Source of the DNA: UBA6623 sp965238125
GTDB lineage: Bacteria > Acidobacteriota > Terriglobia > Bryobacterales > UBA6623
DNA: 64,000 nt
Reading direction: 5' to 3'
NCBI GenBank assembly: GCA_965238125.1
Contig: OZ250179.1
Span: forward strand, 2,914,001 to 2,978,000
The position numbers and the translations under genes are program-made. The notes beneath the pieces were generated by a model. It had not been told where the DNA came from, did no database searches, and saw only the letters and a program-made list of their open reading frames with translations. How positions within the stretch are numbered: position 1 is the stretch's first letter; the number at the start of each line of letters is the position of its first letter. Positions 16,533 to 25,226 of this stretch are shown here, piece by piece.

Positions 16533-17309
16533 ATGACAGCCGCTCTCGGATATGGGTTATACCTTCTGCCCGGCGTGGCACAGCTGGCCTGGGCCGCGCG
16601 TCTACGGGGCTTGCGTCTGTTGTCCAGCTATCCCTCTCTCGCTCTCTATCTTCTGTTTTCCACTCTCAGTTCGTGGCTTGTGCTGACGGCGCACTACCTC
16701 TATCGCGGCAGTGAAGCGTACGGCTGGTTTTTCGTTGTGACTCAGCCGGTGGGCTGGACGCTGTTGTTATGCGTCGTGCTGGAGATCTACCAACGGATGA
16801 TCCGGGGCTACGAAGGCTTGGGCCGGATGGGGCGGTTGGTGATGTACGGCGCGGTGGGCGCCTTGGCTGTCGTCTTGACGTTCCTATTGTTGCTGGATAA
16901 GCCCGACGGCGCCCTGGGACAGTGGCGGAACTTTTGGTTCCGCCAAGAGAGATCGGTGTATTTGGGCCTGTGTGGGTTGAGCGTAGTTCTGGCCGGATTC
17001 GGCGCCTATTTTCATCTGCGCGTGGGGAGAAACGTTGTTGTGGTGTTCAGTGCTTTCGGAGCGTTGTTTGTCGGACAGGCTCTTGTTTTGACGTTCGTGG
17101 AGCATTTTGAAGGAATGGTGGCCTGGAAGGATACAGCCCTGCCCCTTTGGCACGGAGCCTGTTTGCTGTGGGGAGCGGCGGCCTTTTCGCTACGCGGCGA
17201 AGACAGGCCGGTGAAGGAATCCGCGGCGTTGACGGCTGCGGCGGAACCTGTCTTGGTGCGGCAGCTGGAGGTTCTGAACCGGGTGCTGCTAAGGATGTTA
17301 CGACCATGA
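16533..17309 (+). CDS. Membrane protein with about seven transmembrane helices, unknown function
   Basis: A 258-aa polytopic protein. Hydrophobic spans lie at about 3-20, 30-52, 62-85, 100-122, 138-158, 165-190 and 198-215, followed by a ~40-aa cytoplasmic tail ending in LEVLNRVLLRMLRP. No catalytic motif is evident. Its stop codon overlaps the next gene's start as ATGA, so the two are translationally coupled. The topology resembles small bacterial 7TM sensor-like proteins, but no family can be named from the sequence alone. Codon use matches the neighbours. Confidence 0.75.
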   Translation: MTAALGYGLYLLPGVAQLAWAARLRGLRLLSSYPSLALYLLFSTLSSWLVLTAHYLYRGSEAYGWFFVVTQPVGWTLLLCVVLEIYQRMIRGYEGLGRMGRLVMYGAVGALAVVLTFLLLLDKPDGALGQWRNFWFRQERSVYLGLCGLSVVLAGFGAYFHLRVGRNVVVVFSAFGALFVGQALVLTFVEHFEGMVAWKDTALPLWHGACLLWGAAAFSLRGEDRPVKESAALTAAAEPVLVRQLEVLNRVLLRMLRP

Positions 17310-17884
17310 CGACCCTATTGCTGGTGTCCGTAATTCTCGTCGTTCTTCCCTTGCTTTTGGGAGGAATCGTGATGCGTCTCGGCCGCCGCGCCGAGAGCGT
17401 GGACGGCACGGCGGTGTCGTCGTTGATGGAGTCGATGAATCGCGAACTGAGCTATCTTCCGCTGCAGCGGTTGCTTTTAGGCGGGGACATCGAGTTTCTC
17501 CGTGATCAGCCGGGATTTCACGCTCGGCTGGAGCGTCGTTTTCTCCGGGAGCGGCGTACGGTGGTATTGACCTATCTTCGTCAGATGCACCGGGATTTTG
17601 ATTTGTTCTCGGGATTCTGTCGTGACATAGTCGTGCGCAGTCCCAAACCCGGGCTCGCGGTGCTCATCGTCAAGAGGACGATTCTGTTTCACTTTGTTTA
17701 CGCGGTTTTGATGATCAGCTGCCGTGTGGGTTCCCCGACTGCGGCCCGGACGTCGTTCGAGCGTCTTAGCGGCGCGATCGCGGATTTGCGACGCGAAGGT
17801 GCGCACAAGTGGGCCTTGACAGCGCGACCGTCGGAATCCTGGGCGTCTTCCACCACGGCGGCGGGGTCGGCGATGGGCGCGTAG
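17306..17884 (+). CDS. Membrane-anchored protein coupled to the 7TM gene, unknown function
   Basis: A 192-aa protein. Start chosen at ATG 17306, inside the ATGA overlap with the preceding stop. One N-terminal membrane helix (TTLLLVSVILVVLPLLLGGI) is followed by a soluble helical, Arg-rich region (FLRDQPGFHARLERRFLRERRTVVLTYLRQMHRDF) and a second hydrophobic stretch near 130-145 (ILFHFVYAVLMISC). The C-terminus is Ala/Ser-rich. I do not recognise the family. Coupling to the 7TM gene suggests a shared complex at the inner membrane. Confidence 0.7.
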   Translation: MTTLLLVSVILVVLPLLLGGIVMRLGRRAESVDGTAVSSLMESMNRELSYLPLQRLLLGGDIEFLRDQPGFHARLERRFLRERRTVVLTYLRQMHRDFDLFSGFCRDIVVRSPKPGLAVLIVKRTILFHFVYAVLMISCRVGSPTAARTSFERLSGAIADLRREGAHKWALTARPSESWASSTTAAGSAMGA

Positions 17885-18571
17885 GTCCGAGGGGGGCCGG
17901 AGATCCCCGGCACATTTGTTCCAACACTGCCGGCTCCAGGGCCGGCGTCTTGGCCTGCCAAGGCTGGGCACGTGCGCGGTGCGCACCCTGATAGCCTGCG
18001 GTGCAAATCCGACTAAGCGAAGCAGCGGGGACAGGGTCGTCTCCATGAATCCGCCGCATTCGTAACACCGCCATGAAAATGGGTGTCGACGGGCCGAAGG
18101 GTCGGGCGCGAGGTTCCTGCCGCCCTCTCAGGCTTGCCCGAGTTGGGATTCTACTCGCGGCTCCGCCTGCCGGCTCTGCCCCGGGCTGGATTGCCGCCAC
18201 CGCTTTACGGCTGTGGCCGTTTGCGATTTCACGAGCGGTAGCGTGATCCCTGAAACGATCAAGGGCGATCTTCGAAGGCGTCCGCTTCGCGCCAAGAACA
18301 CTGACTGATTGAGCGGAACTGATTCAGTCGGCACTTGGGACAGCGCTCCCATTTTTTCACGGGCCCCGGGATCGGACCAGGTTCCACCGGTCGTCTTGAC
18401 TTGGTTGCTCCGGGCGATCCGGAAGTAATTGCTAAGTTTCTGAGGCGTCTAACCTTATATACTAAAGCTGCAGTCTGTCGGATGGTGGGAAGCGGCTGGC
18501 TTCCGCCTTGATCCGATTCCCCTTGGGCTTGCCGTGGTTGGTGGAACCGCGCGAGCTGTCCGTTTAGCCGA
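17885..18571. other. Non-coding gap with a dispersed repeat
   Basis: No supported gene. The right part (18186-18370) belongs to a dispersed repeat family described separately. The left part is GC-rich with several short dyads and no recognisable tRNA or riboswitch. Confidence 0.6.
18186..18370 (+). repeat. Dispersed ~185-bp repeat, copy 1
   Basis: The blocks GCCGCCACCGCTTTACGGCT, GATTTCAC, CTTCGAAGGCGTCCGCTTCG and CTTGGGACAGCGCTCCCATT followed by a T-run and CACGGGCCCC align in order with 47826-48011. The left part also appears inverted near 25070-25200. Divergence is considerable, so this is an old copy. Confidence 0.55.
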
Positions 18572-20698
18572 ATGGGTGGAATGCGCAATCTCCCCGACGT
18601 CCCGACCCTGGATGTCTTTCTTGGGCTGGTTTCCGCCATTCTGCTATTGCTGGCTCTTGTGTATGTGGCCCGCGAGCGGCCTGAGACGTTCCGCGGTTTT
18701 CGGAGAAGGCCGCGGCGACGCGAGCACCACCCGGTCATCTTTCAAGATGTCTTCCTGCCGGATTCCAATCGAGGACTGAGTTTCATCGGCTCGCTGTTTT
18801 GCCACATGGTGGGCTTTTCGTTGGTCCCGTGGATGCAGTTTGTGGCGCCGCGGGTTACGATGCCCGACGCGCGGGCGCCCGAAATCGTGGAGTTGGACTA
18901 CCGCATCCCGGACATTCCCGTGGTTGCGCCCGAAGACCTCTACGAAGAGAAGCAGGACGAGGACTCCTCCGAAGAACGCGACAACGGCGGGAGTGAGGAA
19001 GAAGGGGCGAGTTCCAAGCCCGCCGAAGCCGCCGCCGAGAAAACTCCGAAAAAGGGCGAGGAGGCTCGGGAAGCGCCTGCTCCACCGCCCGAGATCGCGA
19101 CCGCGCCCGAGCCGCCGAAACCCGAGCCCCAGGTCTTCCAACAAGTTTTCAAGGTCATATTGCCCGAAATCGTCGGCAAGCACCGCTCACTCAAAGAGAT
19201 CATTCTGCAAACGAACTCTCTTCTCGAATTGCCTCCCGAGTACGCGCCGCAATTGCCGCCGATATTGGCCTGGACCCCGAACCCTTTACCACTCGAAAGC
19301 GGCATGGTCATCGAACCCGGACACCAACAACCCGAGACCATCGAGCGCTGGGAACTGCCCGAGCAGGTCTCGCACCTCGCGGCCCCGAACCGGGAAATCG
19401 TCTTGGCGGATCTCAGCGTGACGCCCGTGCCTGTGCTGGTCGAGGACCCGGCGCTGCCAGTCCCGGCGGCCAATGTCCTTCCGCTGGCGGGCTTGGAGAT
19501 GCCCGAGCCGGTGCAGCCTGAACTGCCTTCGCTGGCCGAAGGCGAATCGCGGACGACTCTGATCGCCCTCAGCCAAGAACCAAACCCGCTCACTCCCTCA
19601 TTTCTGCTGGAAATGGGATTGCGCTTGGGATCGCTCGACAGCGCGATGGAAGAGGTCGAGGATCCCCCCGCTCAGAGCGAGGCGGACGAAGAAGAGCCGG
19701 AACAACCTCCCGAGCCCGAGCCACCCCCGGAGCCTGAACAACGGCTCGACGAACAGCCGGTTGAAACGGCCTTGGATACCGCGGACGAGACCGCCGATCC
19801 CACGCCCGAGCCGACCGACGCCCCGCCGACGATCGTCGAGAGTGACGCCCCAATCACCTATGACGAGGTGGCGCCGTTCCCGGCGGAGTTCGACCTTTTC
19901 GCCGCGGAGGGTGTTTCCGATGTGGCCCCAATGATGGCGCAAGCGGTCGACTTCGAAGCTGAAGGCGAGGGACGGGGCGGAACCGCGACGGAGGGCGCCG
20001 GTATGGACGAAGAAGTCGCGCCGGTGGAAGTGGTCGACATTGCCTCGGTGCGGGTCGGAGGGTCGGGAGACCCGAGCCTCGGCGGGCCGGCCATCCTGGA
20101 ACTGCCCGGCTCCGGAGGGCCCGGCACGGGGAATGAAGGCGAAGGAGAAGGCAAAGAGTCGCCTGAAGCAAACGAAGGCGACGGCAAGGGGACCCGAACG
20201 GGCAGCGGCACGCTGAAGCCTTTGTCGAGAAAGCAATACGGCATTATTTTGGTGTCGAACGTGCAAACGACTCTGACCAACACAGCCGGCATCCTCAAGG
20301 GCAACCCGATCTATATGATTCACCTCGATGTCCCCGAAGCACTGCGGAAATGGACGTTGCAATTTTGTATTCCCGGTTCCGGCTCGCGAAAACTCGATAC
20401 GTCGACAGGCATAATTCGGATACTTCCCAAGAAGAAAGTCGCGCCGCCGTTTCCACTAGAGCAGAAGCCGCTGCGGCTCGAGGCGGCGCCGGCGACGCCG
20501 GAGCGGCCCTTGGAAGTGGTGATTTACGCGATCGTCGACGAAGAAGGCGGATTGGGCAACCTGAGGGTAGTTCATGGCGCGGACCCGCAAACGGACAACA
20601 CGATCCTGGCGCATCTGGAATCGTGGGATTTCTTGCCGGCCTTTCGCGGAGAAGAGCCGGTTCTCGTGGAGGCGCTGTTCGGCATTCCACTCCCGTAA
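18572..20698 (+). CDS. Large TonB-like energy-transducer protein
   Basis: A 708-aa protein. A membrane helix lies at about residues 14-33 and a second hydrophobic segment at 69-88 (GLSFIGSLFCHMVGFSLV). About 490 residues of Glu/Pro-rich, low-complexity linker follow, as in periplasm-spanning TonB proteins. The C-terminal ~75 residues (LEVVIYAIVDEEGGLGNLRVVHG ... ILAHLESWDFLPAFRGEEPVLVEALFGIPL) match the TonB C-terminal fold. TonB proteins couple the proton gradient, through ExbB/ExbD, to outer-membrane receptors; no exbBD genes are nearby. Two closely spaced starts (18572 and 18581) are possible. The unusually long linker and the second hydrophobic segment are atypical. Confidence 0.75.
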   Translation: MGGMRNLPDVPTLDVFLGLVSAILLLLALVYVARERPETFRGFRRRPRRREHHPVIFQDVFLPDSNRGLSFIGSLFCHMVGFSLVPWMQFVAPRVTMPDARAPEIVELDYRIPDIPVVAPEDLYEEKQDEDSSEERDNGGSEEEGASSKPAEAAAEKTPKKGEEAREAPAPPPEIATAPEPPKPEPQVFQQVFKVILPEIVGKHRSLKEIILQTNSLLELPPEYAPQLPPILAWTPNPLPLESGMVIEPGHQQPETIERWELPEQVSHLAAPNREIVLADLSVTPVPVLVEDPALPVPAANVLPLAGLEMPEPVQPELPSLAEGESRTTLIALSQEPNPLTPSFLLEMGLRLGSLDSAMEEVEDPPAQSEADEEEPEQPPEPEPPPEPEQRLDEQPVETALDTADETADPTPEPTDAPPTIVESDAPITYDEVAPFPAEFDLFAAEGVSDVAPMMAQAVDFEAEGEGRGGTATEGAGMDEEVAPVEVVDIASVRVGGSGDPSLGGPAILELPGSGGPGTGNEGEGEGKESPEANEGDGKGTRTGSGTLKPLSRKQYGIILVSNVQTTLTNTAGILKGNPIYMIHLDVPEALRKWTLQFCIPGSGSRKLDTSTGIIRILPKKKVAPPFPLEQKPLRLEAAPATPERPLEVVIYAIVDEEGGLGNLRVVHGADPQTDNTILAHLESWDFLPAFRGEEPVLVEALFGIPLP

Positions 20699-20791
20699 AG
20701 AGAATCGGGCGCTTGTGATATCCTGCCGGCAGAGCGTTGTCAATCGTCGGATTCTCCGGCCGGCGCCCTCACTGAAGTACGAATTGTTGTC

Positions 20792-21532
20792 ATGAAGTGT
20801 TGTTTCTCCGGTAGAGAAACCCCGGCTGAAAAGCTTTTCATTCTGTATTACCCTCCCGCGATGGTGCATCAGAAGTGGGAGAAATCGGTGTACGCATGCG
20901 CGAGCGCGGGCGAAGCTTTGCGCGAAACGGCGGACCGATTACGCGGGTTCTTCCGCCGCTACGTGTTGGGGCGCAAACCGATCCTGGGCTTCGCGGTGGG
21001 CATCGCGGGCTTAGTCCTGTTCGGCTCGTGGCTGGATATGGCTGCTTCGGGTTGGGAGCAGGCGGGTTTTCTTCACCGTTGGGGACAACTTTTCGTCGCG
21101 CTGATCTTGGTGTCATACGGGTCTTTCCATGTCCGGCGGTTTTTGCGCCGCCTGCGGCGTTGGAAACAAGGAGGCCGTGAGACCGTGCGGGCGGAACTCG
21201 AAGAGATCGAAAAGCAGATTGCGCGCTTGCCCGACAACCCGACGGCCGAGGAGGCAGCGGATAGTATGCGGCGACGATGTCCCGAAGTGCTCTCTCTGCT
21301 GGCTTTTGACGGTACCTACTTCCACGCTTTCACCTACCTTGATTTCGTGATGTTCTCCGAGCTGAAGCACCCAGCCAACCAAGAAGAGTTGCCCGATAAG
21401 CACAGCTTGAACCGAGACGCCTACTACGTGGGGGACGTGGTCTACGACAACTGGCGGATCTTCCACAAGGACGACCGCGAGGTCGAGGACCCCCGCTTTG
21501 TCGGCAGCGGCGGACGGCGGGGCGTCATCTAA
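20792..21532 (+). CDS. Membrane protein of unknown function
   Basis: Up to 246 aa; the more likely start is MVHQKWEKS at 20861, since the preceding residues look unlike a protein N-terminus. Two transmembrane helices lie near residues 67-85 and 100-118 of the long form (ILGFAVGIAGLVLFGSWLDM and LFVALILVSYGSF), followed by a basic helix and a ~120-aa soluble domain with FDGTYFHAFTYLDFVMFSELKH and YYVGDVVYDNWRIF. I do not recognise the family. It follows the TonB-like gene by about 95-160 bp on the same strand. Confidence 0.65.
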   Translation: MKCCFSGRETPAEKLFILYYPPAMVHQKWEKSVYACASAGEALRETADRLRGFFRRYVLGRKPILGFAVGIAGLVLFGSWLDMAASGWEQAGFLHRWGQLFVALILVSYGSFHVRRFLRRLRRWKQGGRETVRAELEEIEKQIARLPDNPTAEEAADSMRRRCPEVLSLLAFDGTYFHAFTYLDFVMFSELKHPANQEELPDKHSLNRDAYYVGDVVYDNWRIFHKDDREVEDPRFVGSGGRRGVI

Positions 21533-21744
21533 CGCCAAGCCTTTTTCGGGCGACCATCATTCCGCGGAAGAAAACAAAGAGCGGAACCGCCTCGCTGAAA
21601 AACCCCGACGCGACCGCCCCCTGGGCAAGCCCAAATGGTGACGCGCTTCCAACTTGGACCTTGCAACGTAGCCGGTTGAAATAAAGGGGTTTGGACCCCG
21701 GTGTGACGCGGCTTCAGAGCCCCGAATTCATCAAGAATACGTGC

Positions 21745-21750
21745 TATAAT
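21745..21750 (+). promoter_or_regulatory. Candidate -10 box (TATAAT)
   Basis: A consensus TATAAT lies 44 bp before the ATG at 21794. No good -35 hexamer is seen 16-18 bp upstream. The 21533-21784 gap otherwise shows no gene. Confidence 0.35.
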
Positions 21751-21793
21751 CCGTTAAGTTTGCCGAAAGGCTCATCCTTCCGAGGTGTCTGCG

Positions 21794-23949
21794 ATGCAAT
21801 CTGGACGAGCACCAGGCGGAGTGATCCGCTTCGGGGTCTTCGAGGTGAACCTCGCATCCGGTGAGCTGCGCAAGGGAGGCGTACGGATCAAGGTCCAGGA
21901 CCTGCCGTTCCGCTTTCTGGCCGTGTTGCTCGAGCGGCCCGGCGAGGTGGTCACTCGAGAGCAACTGCGCGAGACGCTTTGGCCCGACGGGGTCTACGTC
22001 GATTTCGACCGCAGTCTGAACGCGGCAGTTAGCCGCATCCGGGATGCGCTGGGCGACTCGGCCGAGACCCCGAGATTCGTCGAGACCCTTCCGCGAAGGG
22101 GGTATCGATTCGTTGCCCCGGCGGAGGGATTCGCGGGAGAGCGGCAGGAAGCTCCGGCGCGAGCCCGGCGACGACGCTTGGCATGGGTCGCCGCGGCTGC
22201 GGCGGCCGTTCTGATGATCGCCGGGGCGGCCTTTTGGAACTTCATGCCGACCGCCCCTGAAGCCGCCCTGGAACCCATGCGGCCGGTTCCGCTCACCAGT
22301 TACCCGGGCCATGAGGGCGGCGGTTCCTTTTCCCCCGACGGCAATCAAATGGCCTTCCCGTGGAACGGGGAGGAGCAGGAGAATTACGACATTTACGTCA
22401 AGGTTGTCGGGCCCGGGCCCCCTCTGCGACTGACCACCCATCCCGACTGGGATGGCACCCCCGCCTGGTCGCCGGACGGCCGCTGGATCGCCTTTCTGCG
22501 CGGAATTCCCGAAGCCAGAGAGAAAATGGGCCTCTACCTGATTCCTCCTCTTGGCGGGACGGAGCGCAAACTGGCGGGGACGCGGGTTCCTTCGACTTAT
22601 CTTCTGGGGACCTGTCTGGCCTGGTCTCCGGACAGCACTTGGCTGGCCGTGTGCGATTGGGCGGAGGATTCGCCCGGGCGGTTGAGCGTATTCTTGCTCT
22701 CGGTGGATTCCGGCGAAAGGCGAAGGCTGACCCGGCCGCCGGAAGACTCGGGCTAGGCGACGTCATGCCCGCCTTTTCTCCCGACGGCCACACGCTCGCC
22801 TTTTCCCGCTACGGCTCCGGGGTGAGAAGCGATCTCTATCTGCTGGATCTCGACGAAGATTTGAACCCGCAAGGCGAACCTCGACGCCGAACCTTTGTGG
22901 AGCAGATGACAATGGCCACGCCACAAAGTTTCACTTCCGACGGCCGCGACATTGTTTTCTCGGCGGGGCCTGTGACCAATCAAAGTCTTTGGAGAGTGCC
23001 GGTATCGGGGACCGCCTCGCCCGAGCGGCTGCCGTTTGGGGAGAGCGGATTTTGGCCGCAACTCTCCCGTCAGGGGAATCGGCTCGCGTATACAGTGACG
23101 AGCTGGAACCTGAACATCTACCGCCTCAACCTGCCCGTCGCGGACGGCCCGACCGGCACGGCGGTCAAGTTCATTTCTTCTTCCCGCTTGGACCTACAGC
23201 CGCGATATTCTCCCGACGGCAACCGCATCGCGTTCGTTTCGGATCGCTCCGGCGGCTCCGAAATCTGGAAGTGTGACAGCGATGGTTCGAACCCTGTACA
23301 GTTGACTTCGCTTGGCGCGCCGATGACCGCCTACCCCCGCTGGGCTCCCGATGGGAAGAGTATCGGATTCAACTCCGATGCCGAAGGGCATTCCGATGTC
23401 TACGTCGTGGACGCCGAGGGCGGCGCGCCTCGCCGTTTGACGAGCGATCCGTCGTTCGAGGAGGCACCGTCTTGGTCGAAAAACGGCGAGTGGATCTACT
23501 TCGTTTCAAGCCGGCGCGGGCATCCTCAGCATTTCAAGATGCCAGCGGGAGGAGGTCCCGCCCAGGTCGTTACAGCCGGGCGGCCGCCAAGGATGGAGTC
23601 ACCCGACGGCAAGTGGTTTTACTTTACGCGCGGCCCCAACCACTCTGTGTGGAGAATGCCGGTCGAGCGAGGCGGTGAAGAGACTGAAGAGGATGCCGAG
23701 CAGGTCCTCGAATCTTTGCACGACCATTTCTATGAGGTCGTCGAGGACGGGGTCTATTTCGTCCCTCCATCGGAGGAGGACGACTATTCGCTTCAATTCC
23801 TTCGCTTTGCCACGGGCGCCGTCGAGCCGATCCATGATTTCGAGAGACTGCCTGGCCACTTTAGCGTCGCCCCCGACCGCCGATCGATTCTCTTCGGCCA
23901 ATTGGAGCCACTGGAGGCCGACCTCATGCTGGTCGAGAATTTCCGCTGA
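21794..23949 (+). pseudogene. Winged-helix regulator fused to TolB/PD40 propeller, frameshifted
   Basis: Start at ATG 21794, eight bases after a CGAGG ribosome-binding site (a GTG at 21785 is possible). Residues ~10-110 are a Trans_reg_C winged helix (LPFRFLAVLLERPGEVVTREQLRETLWPDG within it). A membrane helix follows (WVAAAAAAVLMIAGAAFW), then repeated PD40 blades with SFSPDGNQMAF, AWSPDGRWIAF, AFSPDGHTLAF, RYSPDGNRIAF and RWAPDGKSIGF. At 22751-22756 the frame stops after PPEDSG; one base is missing and the propeller continues (LGDVMPAFSPDG) in the next frame to 23949. Restored length is about 720 aa. This CadC-like layout is common in Acidobacteriota. The frameshift may be real or a sequencing error. 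Confidence 0.82.
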
Positions 23950-24010
23950 GGGTGGGGCGGCGTTTCGATGGGTAACGGAGGGTCCGTGAGAAATACCCGA
24001 GGGCGCGGGA

Positions 24011-24066
24011 GCCGCGAAGCGGCGGCAGGATCATAGCCTAGGGTGGAGCCGAAGGCGGAACCCTAG
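24011..24066. repeat. Dispersed GCCGCGAAGCGGCGGCAGG / CCTAGGGTGGAGCC unit
   Basis: The phrase GCCGCGAAGCGGCGGC, then ATAGCCTAGGGTGGAGCCGA and AGGCGGAACC, recurs at 25166-25215 and inverted at 47810-47865. The CCTAGGGT and ACCCTAGG parts form a dyad around the unit. It is non-coding. Confidence 0.6.
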
Positions 24067-24111
24067 GTAAGCCCGAAACAGAGTTGAGCCCTGAAAGGGC
24101 GGCAGGAAATC

Positions 24112-24257
24112 ATGGCGCAAACGTACACCGAATCTTGGTCCACGTCGTGTTCTCGACGAAGGACCGGGCTCCCTTGCTCAAGGAGCCGGTTCGTCCCCGG
24201 TTGTTCGCGTACCTCGGCGGGGTTGTGCGAAGCCTCGGCGGGAAGCCAGTGGGGGGA
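24112..24257 (+). pseudogene. N-terminal remnant of an IS200-like Y1 transposase
   Basis: ATG 24112 opens MAQTYT, and after a one-base frame change near 24130 the sequence continues ILVHVVFSTKDRAPLL and FAYLGGVVRSLGGKP, the standard start of IS200-like/REP-associated transposases. It ends abruptly in the GGGGAGATCGGGGACAG repeat before the HUH motif. The C-terminal remnant at 1126-1329 belongs to the same superfamily but is not its missing half by position. Confidence 0.75.
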
Positions 24258-24785
24258 GATCGGGGACAGCTCCCGAACTGAGGCCGAGCCGGTTTGACAA
24301 GCCCGGTATCCTGAGCATGGCAGCTGCGAACTCTAGACCGGCAGCGGCGGGCCAAGAACAAGAAAAAGAACCGACGAGCGGCCCGACAAGTTCTACGAAA
24401 CGAAGCCAATTCTCGAAGACAGTCCTGCTACCATGTCACACTATATCAACACTTTAGGAGACGCCCGACAAACCGTGCAGCCGGGCTCACAGAGGGATCT
24501 TCGCCAAACCGGCACCCCGAGCCCGCCGGTCGCAATCCGGCGGCCATGCTCCCGCCGCCGCACCAAGAACTCCCGGCTTCCGCCCGGCCCCGCCCCTCGA
24601 TCGAAGCTGTCGAAACCGAAGAGCTCCCGACCCAACAAATTCAACCAAACAAACCGAATTTCCAGCGAAGCAGGAAAGGCCTCACACGCCATATCAACAA
24701 CTTAGCCCCAAAACATCCCGGCTCCGAGCAGGCCGGCTCCGAGCAACCTGGGGCCGCCAGACCTCGGCCCACTCCCCACTCCCCG
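24251..24785 (+). repeat. ~540-bp non-coding duplication, copy A
   Basis: Read against the reverse complement of 46945-47490 it is over 90% identical across nearly its whole length, with scattered single-base indels that are not multiples of three; reading frames are therefore not conserved and the unit is probably non-coding. It begins with the GGGGACAGCTCCCGAACTGA phrase and ends in short GCTCCGAGC repeats. It contains the run CATATCAACAACTTAGCCCC and other A-rich blocks unusual for this GC-rich genome. Confidence 0.8.
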
Positions 24786-24940
24786 CTCCGAGCTCCAGCC
24801 GGAGATTCGGATCAAGGTCCCGGACCTCCCGTTCCGGTTTTTGACTGTCTTGCTCGAGCGGCCCGGTGAAGTGGTCCGACCAAAGCGCTTTTCGGCCGGC
24901 GAGCCGGCCGACGGTTGAGTATTTCGACGCCTCCTTGGCC
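24786..24940 (+). pseudogene. Fragment of a winged-helix (Trans_reg_C) regulator gene
   Basis: The bases from CGGAGATTCGGATCAAGGT onward encode IRIKVPDLPFRFLTVLLERP and GEVV, nearly identical to the regulator at 21794 (IRIKVQDLPFRFLAVLLERP). After GEVV the frame degenerates through several indels, and a stop interrupts the DG-V-FD region. It is fused directly to the end of the 540-bp repeat, suggesting the repeat was once carried next to such a gene. Confidence 0.7.
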
Positions 24941-24981
24941 TATCCTCCGGCCTGGACCGCCACACCGCAAAACCGGGCGTT

Positions 24982-24995
24982 TTGCCATATGGCAA
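24982..24995. repeat. 14-bp palindrome TTGCCATATGGCAA, copy 1
   Basis: A perfect palindrome. Two further copies of its TGCCATATGGCA core (47537 and 47756) bound a small hairpin-rich unit. The neighbouring bases AGAAGGTAAGG are also shared with the 47537 copy, so it is part of a duplicated block. Confidence 0.65.
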
Positions 24996-25069
24996 GAAGG
25001 TAAGGCTGAAGAACGAAGCCTGTCATCCGCCTTGCCTCGTCACCGACACCCATTTTCATGGCGGTATTA

Positions 25070-25226
25070 GGAACGCCAACGTTCAGAGAGACGGACTCTT
25101 CCGAAAATCCCCTTTTTCGAATGTACTGTATATTCCGTTTGCGCTCGGCGCCATCGCGAACGACTACAGCCGCGAAGCGGCGGCGGGAATATAGCCTAGG
25201 GTGGAGCCGAAGGCGCGCGTAACGCG
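25070..25226 (-). repeat. Dispersed repeat block downstream of the dehydratase gene
   Basis: It carries, inverted, parts of the 185-bp family (25070-25165) and then the GCCGCGAAGCGGCGGCGGGA / TAGCCTAGGGTGGAGCCGAA phrase (25166-25215). It abuts the stop codon of the dehydratase gene. The DNA from 24941 to 25069 shows no gene apart from the 24982 palindrome. Confidence 0.5.

Noticed and set aside
17990..18030. GGTGCAAATCCGAC motif suggesting a tRNA T-arm or cobalamin riboswitch
   Set aside because: No acceptor stem, anticodon arm or the rest of the B12-box architecture can be folded around it.
24433..24705. 90-aa open frame inside the 540-bp repeat
   Set aside because: The other copy of the repeat has indels that destroy the frame, and the residues (Pro/Arg/Asn-rich) look like translated non-coding DNA.
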